This document shows, piece by piece, positions 33,865 to 47,690 of a stretch of DNA of 64,000 bases. Origin of the DNA: Streptomyces orinoci (GTDB lineage Bacteria > Actinomycetota > Actinomycetes > Streptomycetales > Streptomycetaceae). Each line of letters starts with the position of its first letter. Position 1 is the stretch's first letter. The notes beneath the pieces are model-generated. The model did not search any database and had not been told where the DNA came from. It saw nothing but the letters and a program-made list of their open reading frames with translations. The stretch spans positions 173,994 through 237,993 of the forward strand of contig NZ_PHNC01000035.1 of assembly GCF_003121295.1 (NCBI RefSeq), given 5' to 3'. The position numbers were made by a program, and so were the translations under genes.

Positions 33865-34458
33865 ATGCCCTTCTCCGTGCAGCCCTCGCACACCTCCGCG
33901 CGCTCCGGTGCGCCCTCCGCTCCGGACTCCCCCGCTCCGGCCGCCCCCGCTTCGCCCTCGTCCGCCCCGCCTTCGCCCGGGGAACTGCTGTGCTTCGCCC
34001 GGCGGGTGGCGGCCGACGCCGCCCTGGTGGCCGCGCTGCCGCTGGACCCCGAAGGCCGTACCTGGATCAGGCTGGCCGGGCCGCACGGCGGTGAGGCCTG
34101 GCTGATCGGCTGGCCGCCCGGGGCGGGCACCGGCTGGCACGACCATGGTGGCTCCAGCGGGGCCTTCGCCCTGGCGGCGGGCACCCTGACCGAGCAGTCG
34201 CTGGCCGTCCAGCTGCCCACCGAGGGCTGGAAACTGCTGGAACTGGCGGACGGCGTGGACCGCGAGCGGCGGCTGACCGGCGGCCAGGGGCGGGCCTTCG
34301 GGCCGCACCATGTCCACCAGGTGTTCAACCCCTCGGCCGGGGAGCACGCGGTATCGGTGCACGCCTATCACCCGCCGCTGCCGATGATGCGCCGCTATGG
34401 CCGGACCGGCCGGGTGCTGCGGCTGGAAGAGGTCGAGTGGCCTCGGGAGTGGGCATGA
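33865..34458 (+). CDS. Cysteine dioxygenase family protein
   Basis: The product is 197 residues from the ATG at 33865, 8 bases after AGGACGG. A Ser/Pro/Ala-rich N-terminal tail of about 40 residues precedes a cupin fold. The first metal-binding pair is GWHDHGG (His92 and His94) and the third His lies in FGPHHVHQVFN near residue 150. The enzyme oxidises cysteine to cysteine sulfinate with Fe(II) and O2. The gene overlaps the downstream rhodanese by ATGA, giving a small sulfur-handling operon under the Cys leader. Confidence 0.88.
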   Translation: MPFSVQPSHTSARSGAPSAPDSPAPAAPASPSSAPPSPGELLCFARRVAADAALVAALPLDPEGRTWIRLAGPHGGEAWLIGWPPGAGTGWHDHGGSSGAFALAAGTLTEQSLAVQLPTEGWKLLELADGVDRERRLTGGQGRAFGPHHVHQVFNPSAGEHAVSVHAYHPPLPMMRRYGRTGRVLRLEEVEWPREWA

Positions 34459-34877
34459 GGGTGGAGGAACTGCTGGCCCGGGCCCGTGGCGCACTGGCCC
34501 GGCTGGGTCCGGCCGAGGCGGCCCAAGTCCAGGCCGGGGGCGGGCTGTTGGTGGACATCCGCTATGCGGCGCTGCGCGAGCGGGACGGTACGATCCCCGG
34601 GGCGCTGGTGGTGGAGCGCAATGAGCTGGAATGGCGGCTGGACCCATGCTGTGCGCACCGGGCGGCCGAGGCCACCGGCCATGGGCTGCGGGTGGTGGTG
34701 ATCTGCGACGAGGGCTATGCCTCCTCGCTGGCGGCCGTCTCACTGCGGCAGCTGGGGCTGTACCGGGCCACGGACCTGGCGGGCGGGTTCCAGGCATGGC
34801 GCGCGGCGGGGCTACCGGTGATCCCGCCGGGCGCCCGGGCGCCTGCGCAGGATGACGCGACAGGGGGCGGCGGCTGA
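34455..34877 (+). CDS. Rhodanese-like sulfurtransferase domain protein
   Basis: The product is 140 residues, starting within the stop of the dioxygenase gene. It is a single rhodanese domain: LLVDIRYAALRERDGTIPGA, the active-site loop VVICDEGYASSLAA with the catalytic Cys, and LAGGFQAWRAAGLP. It is predicted to move sulfane sulfur, possibly from products of cysteine oxidation. Translational coupling with the dioxygenase suggests a shared response to cysteine supply. Confidence 0.88.
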   Translation: MRVEELLARARGALARLGPAEAAQVQAGGGLLVDIRYAALRERDGTIPGALVVERNELEWRLDPCCAHRAAEATGHGLRVVVICDEGYASSLAAVSLRQLGLYRATDLAGGFQAWRAAGLPVIPPGARAPAQDDATGGGG

Positions 34878-34942
34878 CCGCCAAGTGCGGCCGGGGCGTT
34901 GACCGGTGTCCGCCCTGGTCGTCCCGGCGGGGACAACCGCCC

Positions 34943-35542
34943 CTACTCCGGGGACAGATATGCCTCCAGCAGCTCCTCATCCTCCCCCTCCGCGGCCAGC
35001 GCCTCGCGCACCACGCGCAGGGCCAGGCCCTCCGCGTACCCCTTGCGCGCCAGCATTCCCACCAGCCGGCGGATGCGCTTCTCCCGCTCCAGGCCCCGGG
35101 TGCCCCGGAGCTTGCGCTCCACCAACTCCCGGGCGGTGCGCTCCTCCTGCTCCGGATCCAGCTGTCCGACGGCCTCTTCGATCACCGCCTGCTCCACGCC
35201 CCTGGTGCGCAACTCCCGTGCCAGTGCCCGCCGGGCCAGCCCGCGGCCATGGTGCCGGGACTCCACCCAGGCACCGGCAAAGGCCGCGTCGTCGATCAGC
35301 CCCACATCCTCGAAGCGGGACAGCACCTCCTGGGCGGCCTCCTCGGGGATGCCCCGCTTGGCCAGCGCCCTGGCCAACTGCCCACGGGTGCGCGGGGATC
35401 CGGTGAGCAGACGCAGACAGACCGCCCGCGCCTGCTCCTCCGGTGACGGCGGCGCCCCGTCCCCGGCCCTCGACGGGGCCGGGGCACCACCGCCCGTATG
35501 GTCGTCCGTATACGGCTCGCCGAACTCGGTTCGTCGGGTCAT
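34943..35542 (-). CDS. recX: RecA regulatory protein RecX
   Basis: The product is 199 residues with an acidic, disordered N-terminus and three-helix RecX repeats (CLRLLTGSPRTRGQLARALA; VLSRFEDVGLIDDAAFAGAW; GLARRALARELRTRGV). It binds RecA filaments and limits their growth. It starts 6 bases after the recA stop and is thus in the same, SOS-inducible transcript. Confidence 0.95.
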   Translation of the reverse strand: MTRRTEFGEPYTDDHTGGGAPAPSRAGDGAPPSPEEQARAVCLRLLTGSPRTRGQLARALAKRGIPEEAAQEVLSRFEDVGLIDDAAFAGAWVESRHHGRGLARRALARELRTRGVEQAVIEEAVGQLDPEQEERTARELVERKLRGTRGLEREKRIRRLVGMLARKGYAEGLALRVVREALAAEGEDEELLEAYLSPE

Positions 35543-35548
35543 CAGGAC

Positions 35549-36670
<1,122 letters not shown>

Positions 36671-36811
36671 GGGTTCCACCCGGTTCGCTTGAGTCGATCG
36701 CTTCACGTCCATGACGCTAACGCCTGCCACTGACAATGGGCCCAGACGCCGCTCTGACCTGCGCAAATACCATCAAGGGCGGTTTACCGGGCCAGTCGCG
36801 GACCCCAATCA

Positions 36812-36837
36812 GAATGGATGTTCGATTTTCGTGTCAA
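36812..36837 (-). promoter_or_regulatory. recA promoter with LexA-type SOS box
   Basis: On the minus strand TTGACA (complement of 36832-36837) is followed after 17 bases by a -10-like TTCTGA. Between them lies GAACATCCATTC (complement of 36812-36823), an imperfect match to the actinobacterial GAAC-N4-GTTC LexA box. The site lies about 145 bases upstream of recA. Confidence 0.75.
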
Positions 36838-36887
36838 GCGGGCGCGCCCGGCGCCGGCCGATACCGGTCAGCGCCTGCCGGTGCTTG

Positions 36888-37082
36888 TCAGCGCTTGTCC
36901 GCGGGCACGTCCACCGCCCGGCACACCGCCCGCCACACATCCTTGGCCTCCCAGCCGGCGTCCAGCGCCTGGTACACGGTCCGGCCGCCGAGCTCGGACA
37001 TCACATGATCACGGGCGAAGGAGTCGGCGTACGCCGGGCCGAAGTGCTCGGCCATGCGCTGCCAGAAGACGGTCAACTTCAT
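36888..37082 (-). CDS. DUF3046 small protein
   Basis: The product is 64 residues from the ATG at 37082 (MKLTVFWQRMAEHFGPAYAD). The DHVMSELGGRTVYQALDAGW segment is the DUF3046 signature. It is conserved upstream of recA in actinobacteria. Its function is unknown, and it lies just upstream of the recA promoter on the same strand. Confidence 0.9.
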   Translation of the reverse strand: MKLTVFWQRMAEHFGPAYADSFARDHVMSELGGRTVYQALDAGWEAKDVWRAVCRAVDVPADKR

Positions 37083-37190
37083 ATCCGCAGCGTAAGGCGT
37101 CAACCGAGCACGCCCGGCCACCCGCCCCTGCGGGTGCAGCCGGGCCCTAGCCACTGACCGGCGCCGCTCCGGCCCCCTACGGTCTTGTGC

Positions 37191-38126
37191 ATGGCCCCCT
37201 CCGGAGCATCCGCCGCGGCCCGCGCCGCGCACTTCGTCTGGCTGACCGCCCGCGTGCTGGAGCAGCGCAGATTCGCCTTCCACTTCCTGGGCGGCGGCCC
37301 GGACCCGGTCGAGGCGGCCCTGACGGCCTACCGCGTCGAGGACGGCGGCTACGGCCACGCTCTGGACCCCGATCTGCGCGGCCCGGTGAGCCAGCCCCTG
37401 CACACCGCCCACGCGCTGCGGGTGCTGGACGAGATCGGCCGCTGCGGCGACCGGCGGGCCGAGCCGGTCTGCCGCTATCTGACCGCCGTCTCCACTCCGG
37501 ACGGCGCCCTGCCCGCCCTGCACCCCTCACTGCGCGGCCACCCGGCCGCCCCCTGGCTCCCGGCGCCCGACAGCCCGCCCAGCTCCCTGCTCACCACCGG
37601 CCCGGTGGTGGGCCTGCTGCACCGCAACGCGGTCTGGCACGCCTGGCTGTTCCGGGCCACCGACTTCTGCTGGGCGGCGGTGGACGCCCTGGCCGTCGGC
37701 GGCCGGCCGCATCCCAGGGAGGTCCAGGCCGCGGTGGCCTTCCTCGACGGCGTCCCGGACCGGCCGCGCGCCGAGGCGGCGGCCGACCGGCTGGGCCGGG
37801 CGGTGCGCGAGCAGCGGCTGGCCGTCCTGGACCCGTCCGCCCGGGACCCCGGGCCCGCCGGGCAGGCCGGGCACCAGGCGCGCCCGGAGCCCGACGGCCC
37901 CTGCTTCCCGCACGACCTGGCGCGCAGCCCCGCCTCGCTGGCCCGCCTCTGGTTCACCGACGCCGAGCTGGCCCGCTCCCTGGACCACCTGGCCGCCGCA
38001 CAGCAGGAGGACGGCGGCTGGCCCGCGCGGCAGCGCTCCTGGACCCCGGCCGCGGACCTGGAACACCGGCCGCTGGCCACGATCGACGCCTTGCTGACAC
38101 TGCGCGCCCACGGCCGCCCGGTTTAG
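37191..38126 (+). CDS. Hypothetical protein with alpha-toroid (prenyltransferase/squalene-cyclase-like) repeats
   Basis: The product is 311 residues from the ATG at 37191; a GTG two codons upstream is possible. Internal helical repeats contain YRVEDGGYGHALDPDLRG and AAAQQEDGGWPARQ, the QxxDGGW-type motif of terpenoid-cyclase-like toroids. The DxDD acid of real cyclases is absent, so an enzymatic role is unlikely. Similar proteins lie near recA in other Streptomyces. It is divergent from DUF3046. Confidence 0.7.
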   Translation: MAPSGASAAARAAHFVWLTARVLEQRRFAFHFLGGGPDPVEAALTAYRVEDGGYGHALDPDLRGPVSQPLHTAHALRVLDEIGRCGDRRAEPVCRYLTAVSTPDGALPALHPSLRGHPAAPWLPAPDSPPSSLLTTGPVVGLLHRNAVWHAWLFRATDFCWAAVDALAVGGRPHPREVQAAVAFLDGVPDRPRAEAAADRLGRAVREQRLAVLDPSARDPGPAGQAGHQARPEPDGPCFPHDLARSPASLARLWFTDAELARSLDHLAAAQQEDGGWPARQRSWTPAADLEHRPLATIDALLTLRAHGRPV

Positions 38127-38138
38127 GGGGCGCCCGAT

Positions 38139-38299
38139 AGGGGCGCGGGGCAGTGGTGTCATGCGGCTCCGCCGCGTGGGCGCGACCAGCCACCGACGGC
38201 CCGCGCGTGAAACGCAACGAGGGCCACCCCCGACCCGGCTACGGCGCCCAGGCACCTGCGGGCGCGTCGTGGCCGGTCGCGCAGTTCCCCGCGCCCCTG
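38139..38299. repeat. GC-rich intergenic inverted-repeat element
   Basis: The outer arms, AGGGGCGCGGGG at 38139-38150 and its exact complement at 38287-38298, flank inner arms CGCGACCAGCCA at 38181-38192 and TGGCCGGTCGCG at 38270-38281. A further small hairpin, GCGGCTCCGCCGC, lies at 38164-38176. The right half matches the direct repeats at 43153 and 43251. This sequence type is widespread in Streptomyces intergenic DNA; its role is unknown. Confidence 0.7.
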
Positions 38300-38340
38300 C
38301 CACCCGCCGCTCGGCGGCGTTGTCAGTGGTGCGGTGCACG

Positions 38341-43119
<4,779 letters not shown>

Positions 43120-43152
43120 ATCGTCCGGTGCGGTTCGGGTGCGGGCCGTGGG

Positions 43153-43340
43153 TGGCTGGTCGCGCAGTTCCCCGCGCCCCTGGGAAGGGCACATCCGGCG
43201 GCGAAGCGGCGTCTGCCGATGACCGTTGTCGGTTGGCAGCGGGCCATCTGTGGCTGGTCGCGCAGTTCCCCGCGCCCCTGGGAAGGGCACACCCGGCGGT
43301 GGAAGGGCGGCTGCCGGTGACCGTTGCCGGGAGAGGCGGT
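43153..43340. repeat. 98-base direct repeat after lhr carrying the intergenic element
   Basis: TGGCTGGTCGCGCAGTTCCC starts at 43153 and again, identically over 40 bases, at 43251. The flanking parts (GACCGTTG, CCGGCGG) also recur, so a unit of 98 bases is duplicated with drift. Together with the copy at 38270 upstream of lhr, three copies of the core surround this gene. No coding sequence is present in 43120-43341. Confidence 0.75.
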
Positions 43341-43341
43341 G

Positions 43342-43569
43342 TTAATCCGAACGGGTGAGGCGGTGGGTGCCCCGGCCGCGAGGGCGCGGTACGCAGTGGA
43401 CGGGCAGGAGGCTCAGGCCCCAGCCGGCCACCAGCAGTCCGCCCGCCGCCCCGGCCCGGCCGGTCGCCGCCAGCAGAAGCCAGCAGCACAGTCCGCAGCC
43501 CAGCAGGGCGAGCGCCCCTGAGCCGGGCCCCCGCGGCCGGTGCCGGCCCCGTCTTTCGTGCCACGGCAT
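43342..43569 (-). CDS. Small membrane protein, two TM segments
   Basis: The product is 75 residues from the ATG at 43569. A basic N-terminus is followed by ALALLGCGLCCWLLLAATG and AAGGLLVAGWGLSLLPV, then a basic tail. It starts 13 bases after the stop of the 70-residue gene. The function is unknown. Confidence 0.6.
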   Translation of the reverse strand: MPWHERRGRHRPRGPGSGALALLGCGLCCWLLLAATGRAGAAGGLLVAGWGLSLLPVHCVPRPRGRGTHRLTRSD

Positions 43570-43582
43570 GGCGCCTCCTCGG

Positions 43583-43795
43583 TCAGCCGGGGCGTTCCCC
43601 GCCCGGCGTGGCCGACTCCCGCTCCAGCTCCTCGATCCGGCGGTCGCGCCGGTGCAGTTCGACCAGGACCCGTTGCTCCCCGTCGTGCACGCCGGCCAGA
43701 TAGACGCTGCGGACAAAGGCGCCCGCCGCCTCCCGGTCCAGGTCGCTGACGAGCATCAGCTCCTGGGTGAAGCGGGTCACCGGGTGCTCGTCCAT
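43583..43795 (-). CDS. Small conserved hypothetical protein
   Basis: The product is 70 residues from the ATG at 43795 (MDEHPVTRFTQELMLVSDLD). It appears helical, with a charged C-terminal coiled-coil-like segment (VLVELHRRDRRIEELERES). It lies downstream of dps on the same strand and may be co-transcribed with it. No function is recognised. Confidence 0.65.
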   Translation of the reverse strand: MDEHPVTRFTQELMLVSDLDREAAGAFVRSVYLAGVHDGEQRVLVELHRRDRRIEELERESATPGGERPG

Positions 43796-43854
43796 GCCCC
43801 CAGGAGACCCCGGCCCGGCCGGGAGCGCCACCGGAAGCCGCGGGGCGGCCCGGG

Positions 43855-44325
43855 TCAGGCGTTCTCCGCCTGGAACATCCAGTGGTGCTTCTCCAGATCG
43901 GCGGTGAGCTCGATCAGGATGTCCTGGGTCACCGGGTCCGGCTCATCGGTGGCCCGGATCCGCTCACGCATCCGCCCGATCACCGCGCCCAGCGCTTCGA
44001 CCATGATGCGGACCACGTCGGCGTCCTTGTTCCAGCCGCCGCCGACCGGGTCGATGCCACTGGTCTTGGCCACCGTCTCGGCCCGGCCGTCCGGGGCGAT
44101 GCCCAGGGCCGAGGCACGTTCGGCCACGGTGTCCATATGGGTGCGGGCCGAGGCCACCACCTCGTCCAGCTGAAGGTGGACGGAGCGGAACCGGGGTCCC
44201 ACCACCGTCCAGTGGACCTGCTTGGCGACCAGGGAGAGGTCCACCAGGTCCACCAGCGCGCCCTGCAGGGCATCCCCGACGGTCTTGCGGTCCTGTTCGG
44301 GCAGCGAGCTCTTCACGACAGACAT
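43855..44325 (-). CDS. dps: Dps-family ferritin-like DNA-protection protein
   Basis: The product is 156 residues from the ATG at 44325. The ferroxidase ligands typical of Dps can be seen: His in AKQVHWTVVGPRF, Asp and Glu in FRSVHLQLDEVVASARTHMD, and ERASALG. LTADLEKHHWMFQAENA closes the four-helix bundle. Dps dodecamers oxidise and store iron and bind the nucleoid. Streptomyces have several paralogues, and this chromosomal position fits the one near clgR. The tail is short. Confidence 0.92.
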   Translation of the reverse strand: MSVVKSSLPEQDRKTVGDALQGALVDLVDLSLVAKQVHWTVVGPRFRSVHLQLDEVVASARTHMDTVAERASALGIAPDGRAETVAKTSGIDPVGGGWNKDADVVRIMVEALGAVIGRMRERIRATDEPDPVTQDILIELTADLEKHHWMFQAENA

Positions 44326-44401
44326 CCGCTTTCTCCTCTCGCACTGGTCCCGGTTTTCCCACCATGACACAGGGGCGGGAATCGGGCCCGGAATGCACCG
44401 A

Positions 44402-44429
44402 AGCCCCGGTCAGGCTTCTGACCGGGGCT
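44402..44429 (-). terminator. Terminator hairpin after clgR
   Basis: AGCCCCGGTCAG at 44402-44413 pairs perfectly with 44418-44429 across a 4-base loop. It lies 35 bases beyond the clgR stop and ahead of dps, so dps has its own promoter in 44326-44400. Confidence 0.85.
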
Positions 44430-44463
44430 CCGGGAACGCAAACCCGAACTGTCTGGAACGGTG

Positions 44464-44847
44464 TCAGGCCGCGACCACGTCCACGGCCTCCGCGGGCGCC
44501 TTGATGGTCACACGCTCGCTGGGAACGCCCGTAACGGACGCCACGGACACCGAATTGAACATCGGCCGCATCGGCGCGGGTACCGGCTCGCTCGCCGCCG
44601 CCGACTGCGCCAGCTCGGCGAGCGACAGCTCATCGCTCACCTCACGCATGACCTCGGACATCCTGACGTCCAGAGCGTCGCAGATTGCGGAGAGAAGCTC
44701 GGAGGAAGCCTCTTTCTGCCCCCGCTCGACCTCGGAGAGGTAGCCGAGCGAGACCCTGGCTGATGAGGAGACCTCGCGCAGAGTGCGGCCCTGGCGTTGG
44801 CGCTGCCGACGCAGCACGTCACCCAGCAGGCGACGGAGCAGAATCAT
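44464..44847 (-). CDS. clgR: XRE-family regulator ClgR
   Basis: The product is 127 residues. The N-terminal helix-turn-helix is RQRQRQGRTLREVSSSARVS with LGYLSEVERGQKEASSELL. The C-terminus ends in VDVVAA, a hydrophobic Ala-Ala tail like the degradation signal of ClgR, which is itself turned over by Clp protease. ClgR activates clp and lon genes in Streptomyces. The position next to cinA-pgsA is conserved in actinobacteria and separates it from its paralogue PopR. Confidence 0.9.
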   Translation of the reverse strand: MILLRRLLGDVLRRQRQRQGRTLREVSSSARVSLGYLSEVERGQKEASSELLSAICDALDVRMSEVMREVSDELSLAELAQSAAASEPVPAPMRPMFNSVSVASVTGVPSERVTIKAPAEAVDVVAA

Positions 44848-44941
44848 CGGTGGCTCCCTCCTTGGACCGCGAATCCGGATCCTTCACGCCCCACCGTACC
44901 GCCTCCGGGTGCGGCCGTGCGGGGAGCTATCTCGTGTTCAC

Positions 44942-45472
44942 TCAGGGCTGCAAACATCCATTCCCCCCCGTGTGTTCCGTATCCTTTGCCCCCGCGTTTC
45001 CCGTCAATTCGCTGAGCAGCAGCGCCAGGACCGCATCGGTGCTGGCGGCCCGGATCCGCTCCCGGTTCCCGGCCAGGGAGAGCGCCCGCACCACCGTCCG
45101 GCCGTCCGGACCGGCCACCGCCACAAAGACCGTGCCCACCGGCTTGCCGTCCTGCGGTTCGGGCCCGGCCACCCCGGTGGTGGCCAGTCCCCAGTCGGCG
45201 CCCAGCAGGCTCCGTACCCCCAGGGCCATCTGCCGGGCCACCTCGGGGTCCACCGCGCCGCGCTCGGCCAGCAGGCTCCCGTCCACGCCCAGCACCTCGC
45301 GCTTGACCTCGGTGGCATAGGCGGTCACCGAGCCGCGTACCGCGCGGGAGGCCCCCGGCACCGCGGTCAGCGCGGCCGCGACCAGGCCGCCGGTGAGCGA
45401 CTCCGCCACGGCCGCCGTGTGTCCCGCCCCCACCAGCGCCGCCAGTGCCTGCCGGGCACCGGCCGTGCTCAA
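44942..45472 (-). CDS. cinA: CinA C-terminal-domain amidohydrolase (nicotinamide-nucleotide amidase)
   Basis: The product is 176 residues from a TTG that overlaps the pgsA stop; no ATG or GTG fits as well. VAESLTGGLVAAALTAVPGA is the catalytic loop with the serine nucleophile, and GLATTGVAGPEPQDGKPVGT is the second signature. It deamidates nicotinamide mononucleotide in NAD recycling. The MoCF-like N-terminal domain of longer CinA proteins is absent, as is usual in this operon. The C-terminus has a Cys-containing tail. Confidence 0.88.
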   Translation of the reverse strand: MSTAGARQALAALVGAGHTAAVAESLTGGLVAAALTAVPGASRAVRGSVTAYATEVKREVLGVDGSLLAERGAVDPEVARQMALGVRSLLGADWGLATTGVAGPEPQDGKPVGTVFVAVAGPDGRTVVRALSLAGNRERIRAASTDAVLALLLSELTGNAGAKDTEHTGGNGCLQP

Positions 45473-46095
45473 CGCTCCGGCTCCCCGGCGGGGGCGGCCC
45501 GGCGCAGCACCACGGCCTGGCGGATGTAGTCGAGGCCGGTGAGCACGGTCAGCACCACGGCCACCGCCATCACCCAGAACCGCAGGGTGGCCAGCCAGTC
45601 GGTGAGCGGCAGGATGTACATCCCCACGCCCACGCCCTGGAACAGGGTCTTGAGCTTGCCGCCGCGGCTGGCCGGGATGACGCCGTGCCGGATCACCCAG
45701 AACCGCATCAGGGTGATGCCGATTTCCCGGAAGAGGATCACGCCGGTGACCCACCAGGGCAGGTCCTGCAGGGCGGAGAGACAGATCAGCGCCGCACCCA
45801 TGATCGCCTTGTCGGCGATCGGGTCGGCGATCTTGCCGAAGTCGGTGACCAGGTTGTAGGAGCGGGCCAGATGACCGTCGAAGAGGTCGGTGATCATGGC
45901 GATGGCGAAGGCCGCCCAGGCGAAGGACCGCCAGGCCGGGTCGTCGCCGCCGCTGTGCAGCATCAGCAGGACAAAGGCGGGTACCAGGCACAGCCGCAGC
46001 ATGGTGAGGATGTTGGCGATGTTCCACAGCCGGGCCGGCCGCCGCGCCGTCGCCGGTGCGGGGCTGCCCGCGGCCGAGGCCGGGACTCCGCTCAT
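45469..46095 (-). CDS. pgsA: CDP-diacylglycerol-glycerol-3-phosphate 3-phosphatidyltransferase
   Basis: The product is 208 residues with several TM helices. It carries the complete CDP-alcohol phosphatidyltransferase motif, DGHLAR then 8 residues then G-x3-D-x3-D (DFGKIADPIADK). It makes phosphatidylglycerol phosphate in the cytoplasmic membrane. It overlaps rimO upstream by 4 bases and cinA downstream by 4 bases, so rimO-pgsA-cinA is one tightly coupled operon. Confidence 0.93.
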   Translation of the reverse strand: MSGVPASAAGSPAPATARRPARLWNIANILTMLRLCLVPAFVLLMLHSGGDDPAWRSFAWAAFAIAMITDLFDGHLARSYNLVTDFGKIADPIADKAIMGAALICLSALQDLPWWVTGVILFREIGITLMRFWVIRHGVIPASRGGKLKTLFQGVGVGMYILPLTDWLATLRFWVMAVAVVLTVLTGLDYIRQAVVLRRAAPAGEPER

Positions 46096-47597
46096 CTGCC
46101 CGCCTCCTCGGTACTCCCGCCGTCTCCCACCGGCTCGGCGAGGAGATCGACGCCCTCGCTCGCCACCACTCTGGCCACGACCATACGGCCGACCGCCCGG
46201 CCGGTGTCCATGGCCTCGGCATGCTCACCGACGAGCCGGACCTGCCCATCGGTCTCGGGGGCCTGGTGGGCCGCCCGGCCGGTCAGGCCGTCCTCCTCGT
46301 CGTGGTGCTCCACCAGTACTTCGATTGTCTCGCCGATCCGCTCCTCGGCGCGCTGCGCGGTCAGCTCCTCGGCCAGCCGGGAGACCCGGGCCAGGCGCTC
46401 CTCGACCACCTCCTGGTCCACCTTGTCCTGGTAACCGGCCGCCTCGGTGCCGTCCTCGTCGGAGTAGCCGAAGACGCCGATCGCGTCCAGGCGCGCCTCG
46501 GACAGGAAACGTTCCAGCTCAGCGAGGTCCTCCTCGCTCTCGCCGGGGAAGCCGACGATGAAGTTGGAGCGGGCGCCGGCCTGGGGAGCCTTGCCGCGGA
46601 TGGTGTCCAGCAGCTCCAGGAAGCGGTCGGTGTCGCCGAAGCGGCGCATGGCCCGCAGCACCCCGGGGGCGGAGTGCTGGAAGGACAGGTCGAAGTAGGG
46701 GGCGACCTTCTCGGTGGAGGTCAGCACATCGATCAGGCCGGGCCGCATCTCGGCGGGCTGCAGATAGCTGACCCGGATCCGCTCCAGCCCGTCCACCGCC
46801 GCCAGCTCCGGCAGCAGGGTCTCCAGCAGCCGGATGTCGCCGAGGTCCTTGCCGTAGGAGGTGTTGTTCTCGGAGACCAGCATCACCTCCTTGACGCCCT
46901 GCTCGGCCAGCCAGCGGGTCTCGGCCAGCACATCGGAGGGGCGGCGGGAGATGAAGGAGCCGCGGAAGGAGGGGATGGCGCAGAAGGAGCACCGGCGGTC
47001 GCAGCCGGAGGCGAGCTTGACCGAGGCCACCGGGCTGCTGCCCAGGCGGCGGCGCAGCGGCGCCCGCGGCCCGGAGGCGGGGGCCAGGCCCTCGGGCAGA
47101 TCGGCCGGCGCGGTGTCCTTCTGGTCCTGCTGGGCGTGGCCGGGCAGGGCCACCCTGGCGTCCTGCCGCTCGGCCGGGCTGATCGGCAGCAGCTTGCGCC
47201 GGTCGCGCGGGGTGTGGGAGGCATGCACGCCGCCGGCCAGGATGGTGCGCAGCCGGTCGGAGATGTCGGCGTAGTCGTCGAAGCCCAGCACGCCGTCGGC
47301 CTCGGGCAGCGCCTCGGCCAGCTCCTTGCCATAGCGCTCGGCCATGCAGCCCACCGCGACCACGGCCTGGGTGCGGCCATGGTCCTTCAGGTCGTTGGCC
47401 TCCAGCAGGGCGTCAACGGAGTCCTTCTTGGCGGCTTCCACAAAGCCACAGGTGTTGACGACGGCCACATCGGCGTCGGCGGCGTCCTCGACGAGGTCCC
47501 AGCCGTCCGCCGCCAAGCGGCCTGCCAGCTCCTCCGAGTCCACCTCGTTACGGGCGCAGCCAAGTGTGACAAGAGCGACGGTACGGCGTTCGGGCAT
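46092..47597 (-). CDS. rimO: Ribosomal protein S12 methylthiotransferase
   Basis: The product is 501 residues. The N-terminal MTTase cysteines are in TLGCARNEVDSEE, VNTCGFVEAAKKD and VGCMAERYG. The radical-SAM motif is CDRRCSFCAIPSFRG near residue 197, followed by a TRAM domain. It thiomethylates an Asp of S12. The early GCARNEVDSE distinguishes RimO from MiaB, which is also encoded in this window. An insertion of about 45 residues before the radical-SAM domain is Pro/Ala/Gln-rich. Confidence 0.95.
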   Translation of the reverse strand: MPERRTVALVTLGCARNEVDSEELAGRLAADGWDLVEDAADADVAVVNTCGFVEAAKKDSVDALLEANDLKDHGRTQAVVAVGCMAERYGKELAEALPEADGVLGFDDYADISDRLRTILAGGVHASHTPRDRRKLLPISPAERQDARVALPGHAQQDQKDTAPADLPEGLAPASGPRAPLRRRLGSSPVASVKLASGCDRRCSFCAIPSFRGSFISRRPSDVLAETRWLAEQGVKEVMLVSENNTSYGKDLGDIRLLETLLPELAAVDGLERIRVSYLQPAEMRPGLIDVLTSTEKVAPYFDLSFQHSAPGVLRAMRRFGDTDRFLELLDTIRGKAPQAGARSNFIVGFPGESEEDLAELERFLSEARLDAIGVFGYSDEDGTEAAGYQDKVDQEVVEERLARVSRLAEELTAQRAEERIGETIEVLVEHHDEEDGLTGRAAHQAPETDGQVRLVGEHAEAMDTGRAVGRMVVARVVASEGVDLLAEPVGDGGSTEEAGR

Positions 47598-47690
47598 AGG
47601 GCTCAGCCTACTTTGTCCCGGCGCCGCCTCGGTCGCCGAGTGCGGAGAGCCTGGTCACCCGGGGGCCTGGCGGGCCCGCCGGGCGGAGGC

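Noticed and set aside
44848..44941. ClgR autoregulatory site upstream of clgR
   Set aside because: One TTCGC half-site is visible, but the full consensus is not convincing by eye.
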